A DNA stretch of 6,874 nt. It comes from Muribaculaceae bacterium (GTDB lineage Bacteria > Bacteroidota > Bacteroidia > Bacteroidales > Muribaculaceae). Under the pieces are notes generated by a model that was not told where the DNA came from, did no database searches, and worked only from the letters and a program-made list of their open reading frames with translations. The stretch spans positions 1,519-8,392 of the forward strand of contig JAFLTK010000007.1 in NCBI GenBank assembly GCA_022511505.1, given 5' to 3'. Positions 1-4,753 of this stretch are shown in pieces; the first letter of the stretch is position 1; every line of letters begins with the position of its first letter. The position numbers and the translations under genes are program-made.

Positions 1-55
1 ACTGTGACTAAACTCAGTTTTAGGGAATAGACATGAAAATTCAACGACCAATTTA
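1..55 (+). repeat. 55-bp direct repeat, copy A, overlapping the ATPase start
   Basis: Every base of 1-55 is identical to 1333-1387, and the match stops at position 56 (c here, t at 1388). Positions 1-29 are the right-hand part of the palindrome seen complete at 1322-1361; its left arm begins outside the window. Positions 33-55 are the ATPase start codon and first codons (MKIQRPIY). The repeat therefore joins an untranslated palindrome to coding sequence. Because the left end is cut, the true repeat may be longer. Confidence 0.95.
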
Positions 56-1286
56 CCTCAAGAAGCTGATAGACAGCCGTTTTAACGGCATGATAAAGAT
101 TGTCACCGGAGTGAGACGGTGTGGCAAGTCATACCTATTGTCGGATATCTTTGCCGATTGGCTTAAAAGTCAGGGAGTAGAGAGCGACCATATTATATCT
201 ATAAACCTTGAAGATAGACGCAACAAGCAACTTCGTGACCCAGACGCGTTGTTGGGGTATATTGACTCCAAGTTGTCGGATGGCAACGACTACTATGTTA
301 TGATTGATGAAATTCAGCATGTGCCGGAGTTTGAAGATGTTCTTAACAGTTATCTCCACATAAAGAATGTGGATGTCTACGTCACCGGAAGCAATGCTAA
401 GTTTCTTTCAAAAGATGTCATCACCACTTTCCGCGGTCGCGGATATGAGATAAAGGTACACCCGCTGTGTTTCAGTGAATTTTATCCCGTCAGCGGGCTC
501 TCGCCAACTAAGGCTTTAAGACAGCATTTGACATTTGGCGGATTGCCTCAGGTTGTCCTTTTAGAAACAGATGAACAGAAATCTGAATTTCTGAAAAGCC
601 TGATGGAGCATACATATATAAGAGATATTCTTGAACGTCACAACCTGAAGAACAGTGCCGTCCTTGACGAACTGCTCAATATTCTTGCTTCATCAATTGG
701 CGGTCTAACGAATCCAACGAAATTGGCAAACACGTTTGAGAGTGTAAAGCATATAAAAGTTGATAATAAAACCATCTCAACCTACCTTGAATATCTATGT
801 GACTCGTTTATAATGGAGCGGGTAAGCCGATATGATATAAAAGGGAAGAAACTTATCGACAGCCCTTATAAATATTATTTTATAGATGAGGGCCTGCGAA
901 ATGCTCGTTTAAATTTTAGACAGATTGAGTTCACACACCTTTTGGAAAATCTCATTTATAATGAACTACGCATCAGAGGATTTAACGTCGATGTAGGCGT
1001 TGTCCCGATTCAGCGCAAAACGGCCGATGATAAGCGAGAAAGAGTAAATCTCGAGGTTGATTTTGTTTGCAATCTTGGAAGTCGACGATACTATATTCAA
1101 TCGGCCTATCGCATGCCTTCTGAAGAAAAGTTTAATCAAGAGGAAGCGTCGCTAAGGAAAATTGACGATTCTTTCAAAAAAATCATTATCGTAGGCGAAG
1201 AAATGCCTGTCATAAGAACCGAAGCCGGAACTACAATAATGAGCATTTATGATTTTCTTTTAAAAGAAAACTCTCTGGAATTGTAG
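33..1286 (+). CDS. AAA-type ATPase with C-terminal DUF4143 domain
   Basis: This 417-residue protein has the usual length and layout of the AAA_14/DUF4143 ATPase family. An N-terminal P-loop domain carries Walker A at residues 26-33 (GVRRCGKS), Walker B at 88-93 (YVMIDE) and a sensor-like TGSN at 118-121, followed by an FRGRG stretch at 133-137 with possible arginine-finger residues. A FGGLP motif at 168-172 and a helical/winged-helix-like middle part (about 200-300) follow. The C-terminal part has a nuclease-fold-like arrangement: E305 and E311, E341-V-D343, then Y354-I-Q356, with Gln where an active PD-(D/E)xK enzyme usually has Lys. The family is widespread and often multicopy in Bacteroidota; its physiological role is poorly defined, and no function beyond ATP binding should be assumed. 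The start follows the palindrome by only three bases, and the hairpin arm contains the only SD-like bases (AGGGA). The gene is AT-richer than the genes to its right and is bounded by a direct repeat. Confidence 0.9.
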   Translation: MKIQRPIYLKKLIDSRFNGMIKIVTGVRRCGKSYLLSDIFADWLKSQGVESDHIISINLEDRRNKQLRDPDALLGYIDSKLSDGNDYYVMIDEIQHVPEFEDVLNSYLHIKNVDVYVTGSNAKFLSKDVITTFRGRGYEIKVHPLCFSEFYPVSGLSPTKALRQHLTFGGLPQVVLLETDEQKSEFLKSLMEHTYIRDILERHNLKNSAVLDELLNILASSIGGLTNPTKLANTFESVKHIKVDNKTISTYLEYLCDSFIMERVSRYDIKGKKLIDSPYKYYFIDEGLRNARLNFRQIEFTHLLENLIYNELRIRGFNVDVGVVPIQRKTADDKRERVNLEVDFVCNLGSRRYYIQSAYRMPSEEKFNQEEASLRKIDDSFKKIIIVGEEMPVIRTEAGTTIMSIYDFLLKENSLEL

Positions 1287-1289
1287 AAA

Positions 1290-1321
1290 CTTGGTAGTTA
1301 CAGCAGAAAGTTATATTTTTG
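1290..1321 (+). promoter_or_regulatory. Candidate promoter just before the second palindrome
   Basis: TATTTTTG at 1314-1321 matches the Bacteroidota -7 consensus TAnnTTTG, and CTTG at 1290-1293 lies 20 bases upstream as a partial -33 element. Transcription would begin around 1328, inside the left palindrome arm, so the RNA would start with the hairpin. It would drive the short remnant ORF at 1365 and perhaps read on toward the lipoprotein. The equivalent region of the complete ATPase gene lies outside the window. Confidence 0.4.
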
Positions 1322-1361
1322 TATTCCCTAAAACTGTGACTAAACTCAGTTTTAGGGAATA
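1322..1361. repeat. Palindrome copy 2 (perfect 15-bp arms, 10-base loop)
   Basis: TATTCCCTAAAACTG at 1322-1336 is the exact reverse complement of CAGTTTTAGGGAATA at 1347-1361, with loop TGACTAAACT. No T-run follows, so it is not a standard intrinsic terminator. The right arm ends three bases before the ATG at 1365, as it does before the ATPase start at 33. As RNA it would form a stable stem next to the start codon and cover the AGGGA bases. The element recurs at 1-29 (partial) and 2332-2373. Confidence 0.92.
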
Positions 1362-1387
1362 GACATGAAAATTCAACGACCAATTTA
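1333..1387 (+). repeat. 55-bp direct repeat, copy B, downstream of the ATPase
   Basis: This is the exact copy of 1-55, offset by 1332 bases. It carries most of the palindrome, the start codon and the first eight codons of the ATPase. Recombination between the two copies would remove a 1332-bp unit containing the whole ATPase gene and leave a single palindrome joined to the short ORF at 1365-1412. Whether copy B is the remnant of a tandem second gene or a recombination or insertion boundary cannot be decided here. Confidence 0.95.
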
Positions 1388-1412
1388 TAATCACACCACG
1401 AAGCAGATGTAG
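1365..1412 (+). pseudogene. Remnant 5' end of a second DUF4143 ATPase gene (15 codons)
   Basis: After the repeated palindrome an ATG opens a frame reading MKIQRPIYNHTTKQM and then TAG. The first eight residues equal those of the complete ATPase, identical in DNA up to the middle base of the Tyr codon. The rest is unrelated, so the body of the gene is missing. A tandem gene copy whose remainder was deleted is the simplest reading. The short frame could still be translated as a minipeptide, but nothing in the sequence shows selection for that. Confidence 0.65.
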
Positions 1413-1455
1413 ATTTACAGGCGCGCAGTTTTTAGGGGGATTTTTTGAGATAATT

Positions 1456-1487
1456 GTTGCATAATTGGATGTGAATGAGTAAATTTG
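1456..1487 (+). promoter_or_regulatory. Candidate promoter of the lipoprotein gene
   Basis: TAAATTTG at 1480-1487 fits the Bacteroidota -7 consensus TAnnTTTG. GTTG at 1456-1459 lies 20 bases upstream as an approximate -33 element. The predicted transcript would start near 1494 and have a leader of about 50 bases before the ATG at 1544. The -33 match is imperfect, so this is a sequence-pattern call only. Confidence 0.42.
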
Positions 1488-1543
1488 CACATTGACTTGA
1501 GTGTGTCAACCACATCCTTTTTTACCCTTTAAAACATAACCCA

Positions 1544-2311
1544 ATGAAATTTCCCTTCTATAAGTTAATCCCGGCATTAGCAATCTCGGTTGTTGGATTG
1601 TTTAGTTCATGCGGGTCAAGTTCTGGTGATGACGACGATGACTACGACTATTCTGAATGGGAACAAACCGATGACCGTGATGGTCAAAGCATCTCGGGAG
1701 ATGATGAAAGCACCCGCTACGGAGGCCGGCATGCCGGTGATTCTCGCGGTAGGTCAAATTCAAAGCCGACAACCACCTCCATCCCCTATGACCTAATCGG
1801 CCGTTCGGTAAATGAAGGTGGTAAAAATGGTTATTTTGATTACAATTGGAGTTACAATATTGAGGATGGAGATGTTGAGGGCGTTACGGTAGAAGATATT
1901 CTCGAAGATGACGATAATCAATATACTGCTGTGATGAGATTAAAATTGCGAGGCACGAGTAGCACCAATGAGGATAGCAGTAGGTCAAACTATTATTTTA
2001 GCGCAAAGGTAAAAATCCGTTATGTCAACGATTCTCGCGAAGGATGGGTGCTTGATTATGTGAACTCACTGGGGTTAAGTGTGGTGTCTGACGGCGCTTA
2101 CGATGACAATATTTGGATGGCAAATGACAACGTAAGGACTATTACAAACAATGCTGACATACCTCTAACTGTTGGAGGTCGATATTTAAAAGATAATAGA
2201 TGGGGGAAGTTTATGCAACTTGTGCCGGCTCATTCAGAATCAGCACCTCTTTGTGATGGATATTTCTCAAAATATGTTGACGATGCTATTATAGACTTCG
2301 TCATCAGATAA
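1544..2311 (+). CDS. Putative surface-exposed lipoprotein of unknown function
   Basis: The 255-residue protein begins with a type II signal peptide: K2 and K7, a hydrophobic core at about residues 8-20, and a lipobox-like LFSSC ending at Cys23. The following GSSSGDDDDD (24-33) resembles the Asp-rich lipoprotein export signal described in Bacteroidota, which sends lipoproteins to the outer face of the outer membrane. Surface exposure is therefore likely but inferred. Residues 34-85 are polar, rich in Asp, Ser, Gly and Arg, and probably an unstructured linker. Residues 86-255 look like a folded, mainly beta domain with many aromatic residues; I do not recognise its family. The gene has its own candidate promoter and lies between palindrome copies 2 and 3. 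Its base composition is AT-rich like the ATPase gene, suggesting both belong to the same accessory segment. There is no polysaccharide-utilisation partner in view. Confidence 0.8.
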   Translation: MKFPFYKLIPALAISVVGLFSSCGSSSGDDDDDYDYSEWEQTDDRDGQSISGDDESTRYGGRHAGDSRGRSNSKPTTTSIPYDLIGRSVNEGGKNGYFDYNWSYNIEDGDVEGVTVEDILEDDDNQYTAVMRLKLRGTSSTNEDSSRSNYYFSAKVKIRYVNDSREGWVLDYVNSLGLSVVSDGAYDDNIWMANDNVRTITNNADIPLTVGGRYLKDNRWGKFMQLVPAHSESAPLCDGYFSKYVDDAIIDFVIR

Positions 2312-2331
2312 GGGAACTCACGATATTAACC

Positions 2332-2373
2332 CTATTCCCTAAAACTGTGACTATGCACGGTTTTAGGGAATAG
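2332..2373. repeat. Palindrome copy 3, between lipoprotein and GNAT genes
   Basis: CTATTCCCTAAAAC at 2332-2345 is the exact reverse complement of GTTTTAGGGAATAG at 2360-2373. As RNA the stem continues inward with a U-G wobble (2346/2359) and GUG/CAC (2347-2349 with 2356-2358), leaving a six-base loop. The arms match copies 1 and 2 while the inner loop differs, and pairing is kept despite a base change. No T-run follows. The 16 bases starting at 2374 match the corresponding bases of copy 2 only loosely, with no MKIQRP start. It sits where base composition shifts from AT-rich to GC-rich. Confidence 0.9.
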
Positions 2374-2391
2374 AGATATAAAGTCATTGGT

Positions 2392-2889
2392 ATGGGCGAT
2401 GTTACAATCCGGAAGGCTATCGAGGCCGACACGGCGGCGATACTGTCGATTTACCGGTCGGCAAAGCAGTTTATGCGCCGCATGGGCAACATGACCCAGT
2501 GGGCAGGAAGTTATCCCGGCGAGAAAGAGATAGCAGCTGATATTGAGAATGGCAATCTGCACGTCGGGGTCGACGATGACGGCGAGATAGTGGTTGCGTT
2601 TGCCTTTATCATTGGCCGTGACCCGACCTACGACGTCATCGACGGCGCTTGGCTCAACGACGAACCCTACGGGACGATTCACCGCATTGCGTCAAGCGGA
2701 AAGGTCGCCGGCATGGTCGCCGGATGTGTGGAATACTGCTTTAGCAAGGTCGACAACATCCGCGTCGACACCCACAGCGACAATCGCCCCATGCTCGCCG
2801 CGCTCGAGCGCGCCCGGTTTACCCGCTGCGGCACAATCATCTGTGCCGACGGCACTCCCCGCGTCGCTTTCCACCGCTCCGGTCATTGA
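2392..2889 (+). CDS. GNAT-family N-acetyltransferase
   Basis: The 165-residue protein covers a single GNAT domain, which transfers an acetyl group from acetyl-CoA to an amine; the substrate is not predictable. The N-terminus reads MGDVTIRKAIEAD, the usual first strand and helix of the fold. The central strand lies near residues 66-74 (VVAFAFIIG). The acetyl-CoA-binding strand-helix is at about 95-116 (IHRIASSGKVAGMVAGC). The motif-B-like segment IRVDTHSDNRPML occupies 123-135, and GFT-like RFTRCG 142-147. The pattern WLND-EPYGTIHRIASSGK followed by RVDTHSDN matches a GNAT subgroup frequent in Bacteroidota and Firmicutes. The start codon lies 18 bases after palindrome copy 3. Its stop overlaps the stop of the convergent permease gene by 7 bp. 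Composition is GC-richer than the genes to its left. Confidence 0.88.
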   Translation: MGDVTIRKAIEADTAAILSIYRSAKQFMRRMGNMTQWAGSYPGEKEIAADIENGNLHVGVDDDGEIVVAFAFIIGRDPTYDVIDGAWLNDEPYGTIHRIASSGKVAGMVAGCVEYCFSKVDNIRVDTHSDNRPMLAALERARFTRCGTIICADGTPRVAFHRSGH

Positions 2890-3875
2890 CCGGCTTTGGT
2901 GGGGGAGGTTGAGGTTGCGCGGAGGAGGCGGCGACGTTTGCCGACGTCGGTCAGAACCATGCCGGCGATGATGACCACCATGGCGACGACTTGCATCAGT
3001 TCGATGTGGGCGATGCCGACAACTACCGAGGCTATGGCGGCCACAACGGGTATCAGATACTGATAGAGCGAGACGAGTTCGCTGCCTATTTTCTTAATTG
3101 CCGGCGCTTCAAGGAAATAACTCAAGAAAGTCGGGCACACCATCGTGAAGGCTATCAGCAGCCAAGGGAGCGAACGGGTGGTGTGGAAGATGTCGGCACA
3201 GGTCAAGGCGGGTATAAAGAAGATGGCTGGGAGGCATGAAGCGAGGAACACCCAGCGCATGAGCGACACGGGACGGTAGGTGTGGCTCGGCCCCTCGAGA
3301 ACCACGAGATAGATGGCATAGAAAACTGCCGAGGCGAGAGCCAAGAGGTCGCCGAGCAGTTCGTTGCTGCCGGGGTCACTTGAGCGGCCCGGTTGAAGCA
3401 GGATAACGACCGTGGCGCCGACGAGTGAGACAAAAATTCCTATCCACTCGGCCCATCCCGGACGGCGATGCTGGAACAAGACCCCGATGAGGATGACAAA
3501 CACCGGCGGGAAGGTCTGGATGATGGCGACGTTGATTGGGTTGGCATATCTCAACGCCAGATTGAGGGGCATCATGAACGCAAACAGCAGTATACCGCCC
3601 CAAAACACACGCCAACGGTCGCCGCGTGCAATCGACGTCACCGGCAAGAAAACCGACGCTAACCACATCAGGATTGTTCCGCCAAACACGCGAAACAGCG
3701 TCACGTCGTTGGCCGACATCCAGTGGGGTATCAACATCTTGACTACCGGGATGTTAATGCCAAAAAACAGGGTGGCGATAAACACATAGAGATTGCCGAT
3801 GATAAGGTCACGTGTTGAGGCCGGGCGCTCCACCGGTGTGCCGGCCGGGGTAGGGGGTGTGTTAACGTTCTTCAT
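2883..3875 (-). CDS. DMT-superfamily EamA permease
   Basis: The 330-residue protein has the standard length of a ten-helix drug/metabolite transporter with two EamA repeats, about residues 26-160 and 172-310. The first repeat begins with NLYVFIATLFFGINIPVVK and includes RYANPINVAIIQTFPPVFV, the typical helix 3-4 pattern. The second begins LLGDLLALASAVFYAIYLV and includes SLYQYLIPVVAAIASVVVG, the typical helix 9 region. A polar N-terminal stretch of about 22 residues precedes the first helix, and a basic tail (KRRRLLR) ends the protein. It lies in the inner membrane. Members export amino acids, metabolites or toxic compounds, but the substrate cannot be read from sequence. The gene is transcribed toward GNAT, overlapping it tail to tail, and divergently from sufE. 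The start at 3875 was chosen because it gives the complete N-terminal helix. Confidence 0.9.
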   Translation of the reverse strand: MKNVNTPPTPAGTPVERPASTRDLIIGNLYVFIATLFFGINIPVVKMLIPHWMSANDVTLFRVFGGTILMWLASVFLPVTSIARGDRWRVFWGGILLFAFMMPLNLALRYANPINVAIIQTFPPVFVILIGVLFQHRRPGWAEWIGIFVSLVGATVVILLQPGRSSDPGSNELLGDLLALASAVFYAIYLVVLEGPSHTYRPVSLMRWVFLASCLPAIFFIPALTCADIFHTTRSLPWLLIAFTMVCPTFLSYFLEAPAIKKIGSELVSLYQYLIPVVAAIASVVVGIAHIELMQVVAMVVIIAGMVLTDVGKRRRLLRATSTSPTKAGQ

Positions 3876-4034
3876 GATTCTTTAACAAATGAAGCCGACA
3901 AAATGTTGACACCGAGTGACATCTCCTGCCCGTCACCGGTGAGATGTTTGTTATCCGGGTCGGTTGGATCGAGAAGCAGGGGGCTTCTCGTCACGAGCGT
4001 TGGTTTCTCGTTTTATAGGGTTGAATGAAAAAAA
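3876..4034. other. Divergent intergenic region with two inverted repeats
   Basis: This is the first part of the 391-bp gap between the divergent permease and sufE genes; the rest holds the sufE promoter and repeat-rich leader. ACATCTC (3919-3925) pairs with GAGATGT (3941-3947) across a 15-base loop that contains the palindrome TCACCGGTGA. CGAGAAGC (3970-3977) pairs perfectly with GCTTCTCG (3983-3990) across AGGGG, and a second TTCTCG occurs at 4005-4010 as an alternative partner. Neither stem has a clear T-run. They could be operator sites or attenuator-like stems. No convincing promoter for the permease was found. Confidence 0.4.
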
Positions 4035-4066
4035 TTTGGCGGATAGCGATTTTAATTGTATTTTTG
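4035..4066 (+). promoter_or_regulatory. Promoter of sufE (Bacteroidota type)
   Basis: TTTG at 4035-4038, then exactly 20 bases, then TATTTTTG at 4059-4066 gives a complete match to the Bacteroidota housekeeping promoter pattern (TTTG, 19-21 bases, TAnnTTTG). Transcription should start near 4072. This makes the next roughly 195 bases, with the T-rich and AAC-rich repeats, the 5' leader of the sufE mRNA. It also places the ATG at 4025 upstream of the transcript. Confidence 0.6.
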
Positions 4067-4090
4067 CTAAAAATATCTAAAAAAGTCGAT

Positions 4091-4155
4091 ATTGTTGTTA
4101 GTGTTTTTATTGTGTTTAATGTTTTTATTGTTGCTAATGTTTTTATTGTTTTCGA
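4091..4155 (+). repeat. T-rich half of the sufE leader: ATTGTTGTT plus three 18-bp units
   Basis: ATTGTTGTT at 4091-4099 is followed by three imperfect 18-bp units at 4102-4119, 4120-4137 and 4138-4155. Each unit begins with TGTTTTTATTG and ends in a variable seven bases. The same 11-mer and the same ATTGTTGTT recur before neuC (6326-6336 and 6297-6305). ATTGTTGTTA at 4091-4100 is exactly complementary to TAACAACAAT at 4216-4225 in the following tract, so the two halves can pair in RNA. The units keep a multiple of three, which creates long open frames by chance. Confidence 0.8.
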
Positions 4156-4252
4156 CGACATCAACGACATCAACAACATCAACAACACCAACAACATCAA
4201 CAACATCAACAACAATAACAACAATAACAACGCCAACAACGCCAACAACACC
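4154..4252 (+). repeat. Tandem nonamer tract, 11 units of AAC-AAC-N3
   Basis: The 99 bases divide into 11 imperfect 9-bp units. The first two carry GAC in place of AAC. The third triplet varies in order: ATC, ATC, ATC, ACC, ATC, ATC, AAT, AAT, GCC, GCC, ACC. The tract ends 14 bases before the sufE start codon. It almost lacks T, so the RNA would be unpaired unless it pairs with the T-rich half upstream. Copy number could vary by slippage. It is too short and too uniform to be a CRISPR array. Confidence 0.88.
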
Positions 4253-4266
4253 AAAAATCAATTAAA

Positions 4267-4704
4267 ATGACAATAGAAGAACGCCAACAGGAGATAATCG
4301 GCGAGTTTGCCGACGTTGAAGATTGGATGGACCGCTATGGCATGATAATAGATATGGGCAACGCGTTGCCACCGCTCGATGAGCAACTAAAAACGCCGTC
4401 CAACATTATTGAGGGTTGCCAGAGCCGAGTGTGGCTCGCAGCCGAGGAAACGCCCGACGGTCGCATTCACTATAGCGCTGACAGCGATGCGCTGATTGTC
4501 AAGGGTATAATCTCGTTGCTGGTCGACGTTGTCAACGACCACACGCCTGATGAGATTCTCAACGCCGACCTTCATTTTATCAACGATATCGGACTGGCCG
4601 AGCACCTGTCGCCCACACGCGCCAACGGCCTGACCGCCATGCTTAAGCAGATGAAAATGTATGCGTTGGCATTCAAAACCCGCGCCGAGAAGAAAGCAAA
4701 TTAA
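4267..4704 (+). CDS. sufE: SufE-family cysteine desulfurase sulfur acceptor
   Basis: The 145-residue protein matches SufE in length and pattern. SufE accepts persulfide sulfur from the cysteine desulfurase SufS, stimulates it, and passes sulfur to the SufBCD scaffold for Fe-S cluster assembly in the cytosol. The acceptor cysteine is Cys51 in the motif IIEGCQSRVW (47-56), at the same position as in E. coli SufE. LPPLDEQLKTPSN (34-46) precedes it and is also family-typical. The segment GLAEHLSPTRANGLTAML matches the conserved C-terminal SRxNGL-type region. No sufS or sufBCD gene is nearby, so this is a stand-alone copy. It has its own promoter and an unusual repeat-rich leader. POT starts 49 bases downstream on the same strand, so co-transcription is possible without an obvious functional link. 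Confidence 0.93.
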   Translation: MTIEERQQEIIGEFADVEDWMDRYGMIIDMGNALPPLDEQLKTPSNIIEGCQSRVWLAAEETPDGRIHYSADSDALIVKGIISLLVDVVNDHTPDEILNADLHFINDIGLAEHLSPTRANGLTAMLKQMKMYALAFKTRAEKKAN

Positions 4705-4753
4705 TGGCGCGTCCCCTACATTTCTGATAATTAATCATTAAACACAATATCTT

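Noticed and set aside
1322..1361. Palindrome as an intrinsic terminator of the ATPase gene
   Set aside because: No T-run follows the stem on either strand, and the same element lies immediately before the start codon of the ATPase, where a terminator makes little sense.
1426..1440. CAGTTTTTAGGGGGA resembling a degenerate right arm of the palindrome
   Set aside because: It needs extra T and G bases to align, and no left arm is present; the match is too short to separate from chance.
1..2390. An insertion sequence or integrative element
   Set aside because: No transposase, integrase, relaxase or target-site duplication is visible; only the palindromes and the direct repeat suggest mobility.
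4154..4252. Possible CRISPR array
   Set aside because: Units are 9 bp with no unique spacers, unlike CRISPR repeats of about 24-47 bp with unique spacers.
3991..4254. Minus-strand Leu-rich open frames across the same repeat tract
   Set aside because: They are translations of the complementary strand of the nonamer repeats, with no start context or family resemblance.
4025..4270. An 81-codon open frame starting MKKIWRIAILIV and ending in Asn-rich repeats, overlapping the sufE start by ATGA
   Set aside because: Its ATG lies upstream of the best promoter and overlaps the promoter region, and most of it is repeats whose length is a multiple of three, which keeps frames open on both strands. It could only be real if a second, earlier transcript start exists.
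4717..4724. TACATTTC as the -7 element of a promoter for the POT gene
   Set aside because: The last base differs from TAnnTTTG and there is no TTTG at the proper distance upstream; co-transcription with sufE is as likely.
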